From Variovorax sp. TBS-050B (GTDB taxonomy: Bacteria; Pseudomonadota; Gammaproteobacteria; Burkholderiales; Burkholderiaceae_C): 64,000 nucleotides of DNA. The notes under the pieces are model-generated. The model ran no database searches and had not been told where the DNA came from. It saw nothing but the letters and a program-made list of their open reading frames with translations. Shown in pieces: positions 53,018 through 62,936 of the stretch; positions within the stretch are counted from its first letter, which is position 1; each line of letters begins with the position of its first letter. The position numbers and the translations under genes are program-made. Location of the stretch: NCBI RefSeq assembly GCF_029893635.1, contig NZ_JARXYR010000001.1, positions 496,001 to 560,000 on the forward strand, given 5' to 3'.

Positions 53018-54208
53018 ATGAGAAGCATTGAGAGAAGAAGACTGCTGGCCGCCCTCGCGCTCGCCGGCCTCGGCGCCGCCGGCGCCGCCTCCGCCGCCGA
53101 GCCGCCGCTGCGCATCGGACTGATCGCGACCTACTCCGGCCCCTATGCCGACTACGGCCGCCAGTTCGATGCGGGTGTCGCGCTCTACCTCAAGGAGCAC
53201 GGCGGCAAGATCGCGGGCCGCACGGTCGAGATCCTCAAGAAGGACACCGGCGGCCCCGCGCCCGACGCGGCCAAGCGCATCGCGCAGGAGCTGATCGTGC
53301 GCGACAAGGCGAGCATCCTCACGGGCCTCGACTTCAGCCCCAACGCCTATGCGGTGGGCGCGATCGCGACCCAGGCCAAGGTGCCGACCCTCGTGATGAA
53401 CGCGGCCTCTTCGGCGATCACCACCAGCTCGCCGTACGTCGCGCGGCTGTCGTTCACGGTGCAGCAGGTCACCGATCCGATGGCGCGCCACATGCTCAAG
53501 CAGGGCGTGAAGGACGCCTACACGGTGGTGGCCGACTACGCCTCGGGCGTCGATGCCGAGACCGCGTTCAAGAAGGCCTTCACCGCGGGCGGCGGCAAGG
53601 TCTCGGGCGAGGTGCGCACGCCGATGAACAACCCCGACTTCTCGGCCTACGTGCAGCGCATCAAGGACGCCAAGCCGCAGGCGGTGTTCTTCTTCTTTCC
53701 CTCGGGCGTGATGCCGCCGGCCTTCCTCAAGGTCTGGAAGGAGCGCGGCATGGAGGAAGCGGGCATCAAGCTCTTTGCGACCGGAGAAGCCACCGACGAC
53801 AGCTACCTCGACGCCACCGGCGACGTGGCGCTGGGCCTGGTGACGAGCCACCACTATTCGTACGCCCACGCCTCGCCGAAGAACCAGAAGTTCGTCAAGG
53901 ACTTCGAGGCCCAGTTCGGCACCGCCATGCGCCCGAGCTACTTCGCCGTGACCGCGTACGACGCGATGGCCGCGATCGACCTCGCGCTCGCCAAGACCCA
54001 GGGCGACACCGCGGGCGACAAGTTCATGGCGGCGCTCAAGGGCCTGGCCTTCGAGAGCCCGCGCGGGCCGGTGGAGATCGACGCCGCCACGCGCGACATC
54101 GTGCAGACGGTCTACATCCGCAGGACCGAGCGCGCGAACGGCAAGCTGGTGAACGTGGAGTTCGACAAGTTCGAGCGCGTCAAGGATCCGGCCAAGGAAG
54201 CGCAGTAG
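53018..54208 (+). CDS. ABC transporter substrate-binding protein (Liv type)
   Basis: Periplasmic binding protein, 396 residues, of the branched-chain-amino-acid/amide family. A twin-Arg-like start (RRRLLAALALAGLG) with cleavage after ASA, then the PBP fold starting IGLIATYSGPYADYGRQFDAG. It catches the substrate for the LivHMGF importer that follows. Homologues bind amino acids, amides, urea or aromatic acids, so the ligand here is unknown. ACGGA precedes the ATG. Confidence 0.92.
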   Translation: MRSIERRRLLAALALAGLGAAGAASAAEPPLRIGLIATYSGPYADYGRQFDAGVALYLKEHGGKIAGRTVEILKKDTGGPAPDAAKRIAQELIVRDKASILTGLDFSPNAYAVGAIATQAKVPTLVMNAASSAITTSSPYVARLSFTVQQVTDPMARHMLKQGVKDAYTVVADYASGVDAETAFKKAFTAGGGKVSGEVRTPMNNPDFSAYVQRIKDAKPQAVFFFFPSGVMPPAFLKVWKERGMEEAGIKLFATGEATDDSYLDATGDVALGLVTSHHYSYAHASPKNQKFVKDFEAQFGTAMRPSYFAVTAYDAMAAIDLALAKTQGDTAGDKFMAALKGLAFESPRGPVEIDAATRDIVQTVYIRRTERANGKLVNVEFDKFERVKDPAKEAQ

Positions 54209-54251
54209 GCAGCCAGCGGCGCGCCGGGCGCGCCGCGCACACGGAACCTCC

Positions 54252-55112
54252 ATGCACATCATCATCTTCGACGGGATCGCCTACGGCATGCTCCTGTTCC
54301 TCATTGCCGTCGGCCTGTCGATCACGATGGGGCTGATGAACTTCGTCAACCTCGCGCACGGCGCCTTCGCGATGGTCGGCGGCTATGCCGCGAGCCTGCT
54401 GATGAGCCGCTTCGGCGTGGGCTTCTTCCCCGCGCTCGCGGCGGCCTTCGTCGCGGCGGCGCTCGTCGGCGCGGTGCTCGAGCTGCTGTTCTACCGGCGC
54501 CTGTACCGTGCGCATGCGCTCGACCAGGTGCTGCTGTCGATCGGCCTGGTGTTCGTGGCGGTGGCGGTGTTCACCTATTTCTTCGGGCCGGGCATGCAGC
54601 CCTTCAGCCTGCCGCCGGTGCTCGACGGCCGCGTGTCGCTGCTCGGCATGGAGGTCGGGCGCTACCGGCTGTTTCTGATCGTCTGCGGCGTGCTGGTGCT
54701 CGCGGCGCTGCTGCTCGCGCTCGGCCGCACGCGCTACGGCGCGATGGTGCGCGCCGCGGTGGACAACCAGCGCGTGGCCGGCGGCACCGGCATCCACGTG
54801 CAGCGGCTCTTCTTCCTGACCTTCTCGCTCGGCTGCGGGCTCGCGGGCCTAGGCGGCGCGCTGAGCCTGGGCATGCTCGGGCTCGAGCCCTCGTTCCCGT
54901 TCAAGTACCTCGTGTACTTCCTCATCGTCGTCTGCGTGGGCGGCGCCGGCACCATCACCGGGCCCTTCGTGGCCGCGCTGCTGGTCGGCATCGTCGACGT
55001 GGCCGGCAAGTACTACCTGCCGCAAGCCGGCGCCTTCCTCATCTATGTGGTCATGATCGCGATGCTGCTGCTGCGGCCGAACGGCATCATTCCGCGGAAA
55101 GGGCTGGCATGA
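54252..55112 (+). CDS. livH: ABC transporter permease LivH type
   Basis: A 286-residue inner-membrane permease of the HAAT family. Family features: GLSITMGLMNFVNLAHGAF (about 16-34) and the EAA-like VGGAGTITGPFVAALL. Stop overlaps livM. Part of the importer that probably brings in the substrate of the Rieske/ligase pathway. Confidence 0.92.
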   Translation: MHIIIFDGIAYGMLLFLIAVGLSITMGLMNFVNLAHGAFAMVGGYAASLLMSRFGVGFFPALAAAFVAAALVGAVLELLFYRRLYRAHALDQVLLSIGLVFVAVAVFTYFFGPGMQPFSLPPVLDGRVSLLGMEVGRYRLFLIVCGVLVLAALLLALGRTRYGAMVRAAVDNQRVAGGTGIHVQRLFFLTFSLGCGLAGLGGALSLGMLGLEPSFPFKYLVYFLIVVCVGGAGTITGPFVAALLVGIVDVAGKYYLPQAGAFLIYVVMIAMLLLRPNGIIPRKGLA

Positions 55113-56070
55113 AGCCGCTCGTCCTCTCGCCCGCGCGGCTGCGCGGCGCCGAGATCGCCTTCTGGCTCGCGCTCGCCGCGAGCTTCTTCCTCCTGCCCGA
55201 CAAGCTCACGCTGATGAGCCAGGTGCTGATCTTCGGGCTGTTCGCGGTCTCGCTCGACATGGCGCTCGGCTACGCCGGCATCATCACCGTGGGCCATGCG
55301 GCCTTCTTCGGCATGGGCGCCTACACGGCCGGCCTGCTCGCGAAGCACGGCTTCGGCGAGCCCTTCAGCGGCCTTGTGCTCGCGCTCTCGGTGTGCGCCG
55401 CGCTCGGCTGGCTGCTGAGCCACCTGGTGGTGCGCGGCGCCGACCTCACGCGGCTGATGATCACCATCGGCGTGTGCGTGCTGCTGGCCGAGCTCGCGAA
55501 CCGGCTCTCGTTCATCACGGGCGGCTCCGACGGGCTGCAGGGCGTGACGATCTCGCCCGTGCTCGGCCGCTTCGAGTTCGACCTCTACGGCCGCACCGCC
55601 TTCGTCTACGCCTACGGCGTGGTGCTCGCGATGTTCCTCGCGGTGCGGCTGGTGCTGCGCTCGCCGTTCGGCCTCGCGCTGCGCGGCATCCACGACAGCC
55701 GCAAGCGCATGCTCGCGATCGGCTCGCCGGTGGACGCGCGGCTGCGCACCGCCTATGCGCTGTCGGCCGGGGTGGCCGGCGTCGCGGGCGCGCTGCTCGC
55801 GCAGACCACGCAGTTCGTCGGCATCGAATCGATCGGCTTCAACCGCTCGGCCGAGGTGCTGATCGTGCTGGTGCTCGGCGGCACCGGGCGGCTCTACGGC
55901 GGCATGGTGGGCGCGATCGTCTACATGCTGCTGCACGACTGGTTCTCCGAGCTCAACCCCGAGTACTGGATGTTCTGGCTCGGCGTGTTCCTGATCGCGG
56001 CCGTGATGCTGGGCCGCGGCGGCATCATGGGCGCGCTCTCGCGCCTCGTGAAGACGAGCGGGAGGCCCTC

Positions 56071-56074
<4 letters not shown>
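55109..56074 (+). CDS. livM: ABC transporter permease LivM type
   Basis: A 321-residue permease partner. The signature SLDMALGYAGIITVGHAAFFGMGAY (about residues 46-70) and GGTGRLYGGMVGAI are typical. Begins in an ATGA overlap with livH and ends in a GTGA overlap with livG, so the complex is produced as a unit. Confidence 0.92.
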
Positions 56075-56815
<741 letters not shown>

Positions 56816-56823
<8 letters not shown>

Positions 56824-57535
56824 AGCGCTTGTTTTCGACGCGGTCGTCGCCTGCTATGGCAACGCCGTGGTGCTCGACCGCCTGAGCTTCTCGCTCGCCG
56901 AGGGGCAGAGCCTCGCCGTGCTCGGCCGCAACGGCGTGGGCAAGACCACGCTGCTCGAGACGCTGATGGGCAACACCCGCGTGCCGCGCGGCGCGATCCG
57001 CTGGCGCGGCGAGGACATCACGCGCTGGCCGGCGCACCGCCGCGTGCGCGCGGGCCTGGGCTGGGTGCCGCAGGAGCGCGAGGTGTTCCCCTCGCTCACG
57101 GTGGAGGAGAACCTGACCGTGGTCGCGCGGCCCGGCGCCTGGAACCTGGGCCGCGTCTACGCGTTCTTCCCGCGGCTGCGCGAGCGCCGCGGCAACTACG
57201 GCAACCAGCTCTCGGGCGGCGAACAGCAGATGCTCGCGATCGGCCGCGCACTCATGACCAACCCGAAGCTGCTGCTGCTCGACGAGCCGATGGAGGGCCT
57301 CGCGCCCATCATCGTCGAGGAGCTCGCGCGCGCGATCCGGCGGCTGTGCGAGAGCGAGGGGCTGCCCTCGATCGTGGTCGAGCAGCACCCGGTGCTGGCG
57401 CTCGAGATGACGCACCAGGCGATCGTGCTCGAACGCGGCACGGTGGTGCACGCAGGCCCGAGCCGGGATCTCGCGCGCGACCGCGCGCTGCTCGACGGAC
57501 TGCTCGGGGTCGGCATCGCCGAGGTGCCGGCCTGA
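56816..57535 (+). CDS. livF: ABC transporter ATPase LivF type
   Basis: A 239-residue ATPase. Walker A GRNGVGKTTL (about 37-46), signature LSGGEQQMLAIGRAL (about 137-151) and Walker B LLLLDEPMEGL. Completes the importer; followed after 56 bases by the amidohydrolase gene. Confidence 0.93.
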
Positions 57536-57591
57536 GGCGGCCCGCGCCCTCCTCTCCCTTCCGCGACAACGACACTCCAGAAAGGCATCCC

Positions 57592-59286
57592 ATGCGACTG
57601 CTCCCCTCCCTCGCCACCCTCGCGGCCGCCGCCGCGCTCGCCGCCTGCGCGAGCCTCGGCGGCACCGGACCGGCCGACACGGTCTACCTCAACGGCAAGG
57701 TGATCACGGCCGACAAGGCGTTCTCGATCGCCGAGGCGGTCGCAGTTAAGGACGGCCGCTTCGTCGGCGTCGGCTCCAATGCGCAGATGCAGAAGCTCGC
57801 CGGCCCGACGACGCGCACCGTGGACCTGCAGGGCCGCACCGTGATCCCGGGCATGACCGACAGCCACAGCCACATGAACAATGCCGGCACTGCCGAGACC
57901 ACCGCGCAGATGCTGCCCGCGAAGACCATCGCCCAGGCCCAGGCGATCATCGCGGACTTCATCCGCGCGAAGCAGGTGCCGGCCGGGCACTGGGTGCAGA
58001 CCAGCCGCTGGCATCCGCCCTCGCAGCTGCAGGAGCAGCGCTACCTCACGCGGCAGGAGCTCGATGCGGTCGCGCCGGACCATCCGGTGTTCGTGCAGAC
58101 CGTGGGCCACTTCGCGATGGCGAACACGCGCGCGCTCGCGCTCGCGGGCATCGGGCGCACGACGCGTGACCCGGTCGGCGGCAAGATCTTCCGCGACGCC
58201 AACGGCGAGGCGACCGGCGTGCTCGAGGAGACCGCGATCGACCTCGTCGAAGCGAAGATCCCGAAGCCGGGCTTCGAGGACCTGGTGGCGCAAACCATCG
58301 CGGCGCAGCGCATCTACAACCGCTCGGGCATCACGAGCACCGTCGACGCGGCGGTCGACGAGGAGCAGATCCGCGTCTACTTCGCCGTCGCGGAGCGTGG
58401 CCAGGCTTCGGTGCGCACGGGCACCAAGTGGCTGGCGCGCGCGGACAGCCCCGAGGCCTTCGAGCGCATGCTCAAGGCCGCGAAGTTCAAGGACAACACG
58501 GGCAACGACTGGGTGCGCACCGCGGGCATCAAGATGTTCGCCGACGGCGGCATGACGCTCAAGTCGGCCTACATCCGCGACGCCTATGCCGACGATCCGC
58601 ACAACCACGGCACCCTCGCGACCGACCCGGCGGTCTACCGCGAGAACGTGCGGCTCGCCAACCGCTACGGCTGGCGCGTGGGCACCCACGTGGTCGGCGA
58701 CGCAGCGGTCGACCTCGCACTCGATGCGTATGAAGCGGCCGACAGGGACCAGAGCCTGCGCGACAAGCGCTTCGTGCTGATCCACGCCAGCCTGATCACG
58801 CCCGAGCAGGTGGCGCGCGCGAAGAAGCTCGGCGTGCGCATCGACGCGCAGAACGCCTTCATGTGGGACAAGGCCGCCACGGTCGAGCGCTACATGGGCC
58901 CGAGGCTCGCGAACCGCGCCGTGCCCACGAAGCTGCTGCTCGACACGCTGGGCTACGAAGGCACGGCCGCAGGCACCGACAACCCGGTCAACCTGCTCAA
59001 CCCCTTCGTCGGCATGTACGTCATGGTCACGCGCAAGGACCCGCGCGGCCGCATCTACGGCCCCGACCAGGCGATCACGCGCGAGCAGGCGCTGCGCCTC
59101 TACACCAACGCCGGGCCCTACTACACCTTCGAGGAGCGCAAGAAGGGCGCAATCGAGGTCGGCCGCTTCGCCGACATGGTGGTGCTGTCGGCCGACTACC
59201 TCAGCGTGCCCGAGGCGCAGATCAAGGACATCGTGCCGCTGCAGACCATCGTGGACGGCAAGGTCGTCTACGACGCGGGGCGGTGA
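57592..59286 (+). CDS. Exported YtcJ-like metal-dependent amidohydrolase (lipoprotein)
   Basis: A 564-residue enzyme of the amidohydrolase superfamily. A lipoprotein signal ends in LAAC (Cys about 18-19), so it is probably anchored in the periplasm or outer membrane. The metal-site start DSHSHM (about 87-92), HFAMANTRAL, GVLEETA, and the second metal region with HVVGDAAVDLALDAYEA (about 375-391) fit YtcJ-type members, which release carboxylates or amines from N-substituted amides or ureas. Located at the end of the transporter run, it may cleave an amide outside the cell and feed the product to the importer. Confidence 0.85.
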   Translation: MRLLPSLATLAAAAALAACASLGGTGPADTVYLNGKVITADKAFSIAEAVAVKDGRFVGVGSNAQMQKLAGPTTRTVDLQGRTVIPGMTDSHSHMNNAGTAETTAQMLPAKTIAQAQAIIADFIRAKQVPAGHWVQTSRWHPPSQLQEQRYLTRQELDAVAPDHPVFVQTVGHFAMANTRALALAGIGRTTRDPVGGKIFRDANGEATGVLEETAIDLVEAKIPKPGFEDLVAQTIAAQRIYNRSGITSTVDAAVDEEQIRVYFAVAERGQASVRTGTKWLARADSPEAFERMLKAAKFKDNTGNDWVRTAGIKMFADGGMTLKSAYIRDAYADDPHNHGTLATDPAVYRENVRLANRYGWRVGTHVVGDAAVDLALDAYEAADRDQSLRDKRFVLIHASLITPEQVARAKKLGVRIDAQNAFMWDKAATVERYMGPRLANRAVPTKLLLDTLGYEGTAAGTDNPVNLLNPFVGMYVMVTRKDPRGRIYGPDQAITREQALRLYTNAGPYYTFEERKKGAIEVGRFADMVVLSADYLSVPEAQIKDIVPLQTIVDGKVVYDAGR

Positions 59287-59398
59287 ACGTGCGCGCCGGG
59301 TGACGCGCCCCCTCGTGGGTGTTCCAGCACCGGGTCGGACCTCGGGGCGGTTCCGCACGCCCTGCAACGCTTGAATACCGGCGCGGCAAACACAGAAA

Positions 59399-59457
59399 TG
59401 TCAGTTATAGCTTGCGATTTGCGCAGATCAGGCCTAAATTGCAAGCCATGACTGACA
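59399..59457. promoter_or_regulatory. Large palindromic hipBA operator
   Basis: TGTCAGTTATAGCTTGC (59399-59415) and its near-inverse (59441-59457, covering GCAAGCCATGACTGACA) match at 15 of 17 positions. The two arm centres are 42 bases apart, four helical turns. The right arm overlaps the hipB start codon (59448-59450), so bound HipB could block both transcription and translation. Confidence 0.75.
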
Positions 59458-59717
59458 TCATCCGCTTGCCCGACGAACTTGGTCAGCAGCTGCTCCTGCG
59501 CCGCAAGGCCCTGCGAATGAGCAAGTCAGATCTGGCCGAGAAGGCAGGCAAGGTCCGGGAAGTCATCTACCGCCTCGAGGCCGGCGAGGACACGACAGTG
59601 TCCTCGCTGATGGCGGTGCTCGGTGCGCTGGGCCTCGCGATGCGCCTCGAGCCCGTCGGTCTGCCCACGGCGCAGGAAGTCGCCCGCCGCTTCCAGGAGG
59701 AGGACGATGCTTCCTGA
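59448..59717 (+). CDS. hipB: HipB antitoxin (XRE-type helix-turn-helix)
   Basis: A small Cro/CI-type DNA-binding protein of 89 residues (helix-turn-helix at about 18-60: QLLLRRKALRMSKSDLAEKAG and VREVIYRLEAGEDTTVSSL). It neutralises HipA and autoregulates the pair. The stop lies inside hipA (11-base overlap), so translation is coupled. The large inverted repeat at its start is the expected operator. Confidence 0.93.
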   Translation: MTDIIRLPDELGQQLLLRRKALRMSKSDLAEKAGKVREVIYRLEAGEDTTVSSLMAVLGALGLAMRLEPVGLPTAQEVARRFQEEDDAS

Positions 59718-60939
59718 GAAGATCCGCGCGCTCACCGTCTCCATCGGCGATGCGCAGCAGGCCGGCCAGCTGCTGCGGACCTCCGTCTATGAATTCCGCT
59801 ACCTGTCCTCCGATCCGGCGCAGGCCTCGGTGGCGCTGCTCATGCCGGCCCGGGAGCGGCTCACATGGCAGGAGGGCGACCTGTTCTCGCCCATGGACCA
59901 GAACCTCCCCGAAGGAGATCTGTTCATGCGGATTCGCGAGCTGTTTCCGAAGCAGCCGATGACACCGATGCACCTTCTCGCGCTCGTGGGTCGCAATGGC
60001 ATCGGTCGGCTCGGGTACGCACTCCCCGATCAGGACGCCACGCCCGCTGCGCGTCCGATGCGCAAGGAGGAATTGCTCAAGATCCGCTACACGCCGGAGG
60101 TCTTCGACGAACTGGTGGCCGCCTATCTGAGCACAGGGGCGGGCATCGCGGGCATGCAGCCCAAGATCATGGTTCCCGATCGTGCGACGGTGCCCATCCC
60201 GTCGCTGATCGTGAAGGCGGCAAGCCCCGCCTATCCCGGTCTCGCGGTCAACGAATTCCTGTGCCTGAGCGCGGCGCGCGAGGCTGGCATCGAAGTCCCC
60301 GACTTCGCACTGTCCGACGACGGGCAGATGCTGATCCTCGACCGTTTCGATCTGGTGCGGCACGAGGACGGGCGCGTCGAGCGGCTCGGCTTCGAAGACA
60401 TCGCGGCGCTCGCGGGCCTGCGCGTGCGTGACGTCCTCGCGGACCGGAAGTACCAGGGCAGCTACCAGCGCATCGCGGAGCTTCTGCGCCAGTTGCAGTT
60501 GCACAGCGCCAACCTTCAACGCTTCTTCGAGCAGGTGGCCTTTTCGATCATGGTGCGCAACGGCGACGCGCACTTGAAGAACTTCGGCGTGCTGTACCGT
60601 TCCGCGAAGGAAGTGTGGCTGGCACCGATGTTCGATGTCGTGACGACCTCCATCTACCGCTACACCATGCATCCGGGCGGCCCGGAACTCGAGGACCGGA
60701 CCCTGGCGCTGAAGCTGTTCGCAGGCAGGCACCAGACCAAGGCCTACCCGACCGTCGAAGAACTCCATGACTTCGGCCGGCGCGTCTGCGGCGTCAGCCA
60801 CCCTGCGCAGGTGCTCGAGGGCATCGCGCACGCCATGCAGCGGACGCTCGATCAAGCCCCGCACGACGCCCGGGTGTCGAAGGATCTTCTGGCGCGGATG
60901 CGTGCGGCCTGGGAGCCGGGCCTGCGCTATGCGCCCTGA
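59707..60939 (+). CDS. hipA: HipA-family serine/threonine kinase toxin
   Basis: A 410-residue HipA kinase. Catalytic residues D287 and N292 (RNGDAHLKNFG), D310 (MFDVV) and the ATP lysine K170 are kept. E. coli HipA phosphorylates glutamyl-tRNA synthetase and is shut off by autophosphorylation at S150 in ISIAGAQEK. Here the aligned segment is GIAGMQPK, so this serine is Gly (G146); S142 and T143 just before could substitute. Loss of the regulatory serine may change self-inactivation. It meets the 60942-61295 gene tail to tail with two bases between. Confidence 0.9.
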   Translation: MLPEKIRALTVSIGDAQQAGQLLRTSVYEFRYLSSDPAQASVALLMPARERLTWQEGDLFSPMDQNLPEGDLFMRIRELFPKQPMTPMHLLALVGRNGIGRLGYALPDQDATPAARPMRKEELLKIRYTPEVFDELVAAYLSTGAGIAGMQPKIMVPDRATVPIPSLIVKAASPAYPGLAVNEFLCLSAAREAGIEVPDFALSDDGQMLILDRFDLVRHEDGRVERLGFEDIAALAGLRVRDVLADRKYQGSYQRIAELLRQLQLHSANLQRFFEQVAFSIMVRNGDAHLKNFGVLYRSAKEVWLAPMFDVVTTSIYRYTMHPGGPELEDRTLALKLFAGRHQTKAYPTVEELHDFGRRVCGVSHPAQVLEGIAHAMQRTLDQAPHDARVSKDLLARMRAAWEPGLRYAP

Positions 60940-60941
60940 AC

Positions 60942-61295
60942 TCAGGCCCGCCGCACCTCCATCACCCCGTGCTCGGTCGCCTGCTCGTACACCGCCGGCA
61001 TGCGCGCGGCGAGGTGCAGCAGGATGCGCGGCGCCTGGGCCTTGACCGACCAGCGCAGCGCGATGCCGGCCGCCACCAGCGCACCGCCCGGGAATGGATG
61101 GCCCGCGAGCGCGAGCGCGATGCCGGGGCCGACGAGCGCGATCGAGAGCATCGTCGCATGCGTGCGGTACGAAACGAACGGCGCCGCGAGCGCGGGATTG
61201 ACGATCACGCGGAAGCGGCCCCGCGGCAGCCCGTCGCGGAATTCCTCGAAGGGGATGTACTCGGCCGTGTCCTGCGCCGCTTGCTCGCCGCTCAT
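60942..61295 (-). CDS. Small two-helix membrane protein
   Basis: A 117-residue protein. A polar start containing EYIPFEEFRDGLPRGRFRVIVNP is followed by two hydrophobic helices (about 45-80) and a short tail. No family recognised; similar small proteins occur next to NAD-metabolism genes only by chance as far as I can tell. Starts in an ATGA overlap with the end of the NMN adenylyltransferase/Nudix gene, so cotranscribed. Confidence 0.7.
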   Translation of the reverse strand: MSGEQAAQDTAEYIPFEEFRDGLPRGRFRVIVNPALAAPFVSYRTHATMLSIALVGPGIALALAGHPFPGGALVAAGIALRWSVKAQAPRILLHLAARMPAVYEQATEHGVMEVRRA

Positions 61296-62374
61296 CGCGC
61301 CGCCTCCGCGGCGGTGTCGCGCGTGAGCCCGAGGAAGGTGTCGAGGATGTGGAAGTGGTCGTCGTGCAGCCGGTCCTCCATGGCCGCGATGTCGGCGATC
61401 GGCGTCCAGTGCGCGGCGGCGGCATCGTCGGCCCCGTTCACCCGGGGCGGCGTGCGCTCGCCGAGGTCGAACCAGTGGGCATGCGTGAGCACGCGGCCGC
61501 GCTGGCTGCGCTCGGGGTGGTCGAACACGCGCACGGCCTTGAACGCGGCCGCGATCTCGCTGTCGGGCAGGCGCAGGCCGGTTTCCTCCTCGAGTTCGCG
61601 CAGGGCGGAATGCCACACGGTCTCGTGCGGTTCGAGGAATCCGCCCGGCAGCGCGAGCAGCCCCTTGCCGGGCGCGCGGCCGCGCTCGATCAGCAGCACC
61701 TGGCCGGCGCACTGGATCACGCAGTCGACCGTGACGAAGACCGGCGGGTACGGCGAGCCGTTCCACATCGCTTTCTCGCGGCGCAGCGTTTCCCATTCGT
61801 CCGCGAGCCGCGCGTAGGCGGGCAGGCTGGCCCACGCGCGCAGGAACTGCAGCGTGCTCGCCGGCGCCTGGCCCACCAGCGCCGAGAGTGCCGCAGCCAC
61901 CGAGCCATCGGCCGCGGCCTGGAAGTAGGCGTCGCGCAGCGCGGTGCCGCTGATGTCGCCCTGGCGTTCGGCCGCGTCGAGGCGCCATTCGGGAAAGTCG
62001 CGCAGGTAGCCGCTGGTCTCGTCCTTCAGATGCCCCACGAGCCGCACCGAGCGCGCGGCCGGATGCAGCGCGGCCACGCCGCGCTTCACCGCCGCGGTCC
62101 AGCGCGCGGCGTCGTAGCAATCCCGCACGGGCAGAAACTGCAGGCGCTCCTGCTCCTCGGCCGTCAGCGCGGCGCGGATCATCGCCGCGCGCTCTTCCCA
62201 GGTGAAGGGATGGCGCGGCGAGCGCGCCTGGAAGGCCGAGCCGAGCACGACCACGCACTGCGGCGCGGCGGCGAGCGCGCGCCGCAACAGCGCGAGCTGC
62301 GCGTTGTGGAAGACCTGGAACCGGCCGATGTAGACGGCGACCTCGGTCGCCGCGTCCTGCTGGATGCTCGTCAT
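61292..62374 (-). CDS. Fused NMN adenylyltransferase / Nudix hydrolase
   Basis: Bifunctional 360-residue enzyme. The N-terminal half (about 1-190) is a NadM-type nicotinamide-nucleotide adenylyltransferase with GRFQVFHNAQ (nucleotide site) and DISGTALRD. The C-terminal half is a Nudix domain with a complete box, GGFLEPHETV...RELEEETGL (about 258-281). Such fusions make NAD from NMN and can cleave ADP-ribose. The ATG at 62374 is the first family-like start. The downstream membrane-protein gene overlaps its end. Confidence 0.9.
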   Translation of the reverse strand: MTSIQQDAATEVAVYIGRFQVFHNAQLALLRRALAAAPQCVVVLGSAFQARSPRHPFTWEERAAMIRAALTAEEQERLQFLPVRDCYDAARWTAAVKRGVAALHPAARSVRLVGHLKDETSGYLRDFPEWRLDAAERQGDISGTALRDAYFQAAADGSVAAALSALVGQAPASTLQFLRAWASLPAYARLADEWETLRREKAMWNGSPYPPVFVTVDCVIQCAGQVLLIERGRAPGKGLLALPGGFLEPHETVWHSALRELEEETGLRLPDSEIAAAFKAVRVFDHPERSQRGRVLTHAHWFDLGERTPPRVNGADDAAAAHWTPIADIAAMEDRLHDDHFHILDTFLGLTRDTAAEAAR

Positions 62375-62505
62375 GTCGTGCTCTCGCTTGCTCGTGTCGG
62401 GTCGGCTGCCACTGCGCCGCATCGCGCACAGCATAAGGCGGAAGCCCTCCGTTGATCTTCGCCGAGGCCCGGCGGCCCGCTTGAGCGACTCAGGGCCGCG
62501 TTGCT

Positions 62506-62820
62506 TCAGGAAGCCGGCGCGTTCCCGCCCGTGCCGGGCCCGGCCTCGTCGTCATCGCTCGGCTGGTTGCTGTCAGACAGCTGCTCCGACGGCGGGCCGA
62601 GCGCTCCGCTGTCGGCCCCGGTGCTCGTCGAGGTCCCGCCGCGGCGCGCGTTGTTGCCTCTGCCGGCATAGATCTCGTCGTCATCGAAATTGACTTCCGC
62701 TTCCGCGCCGGCGTCGCCGCCGCTCACACGGCCACGCGAGGGCGGGTTCGGCCCGTGGGGGCCGATCGCGTCCGGGCGGCCGGTGTCGTCGCCCGGATCG
62801 TTCTGTGCGCGCTTGGGCAT
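62506..62820 (-). CDS. Disordered acidic, Gly/Asp/Ser-rich protein
   Basis: A 104-residue protein with no hydrophobic core. It is rich in Gly, Asp, Ser, Pro and Asn, with acidic stretches such as VNFDDDEIYAG and QPSDDDEAGPG. No domain or signal peptide is recognised. Codon composition fits the neighbourhood. Standalone between the Nudix gene and the ABC permease on the same strand. Conserved counterparts may exist, but I cannot check. Confidence 0.5.
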   Translation of the reverse strand: MPKRAQNDPGDDTGRPDAIGPHGPNPPSRGRVSGGDAGAEAEVNFDDDEIYAGRGNNARRGGTSTSTGADSGALGPPSEQLSDSNQPSDDDEAGPGTGGNAPAS

Positions 62821-62936
62821 GAGTGCTCCTTTTCATCGTTCCGGCGAAAGATGCCGAAGACCGATCCTCCCTCCGGCCCCGCCGCCGCGTGTGGGCGAAG
62901 CAGGACGGCCGCTGTAGGAGCCGCGCGCACCGCCGC

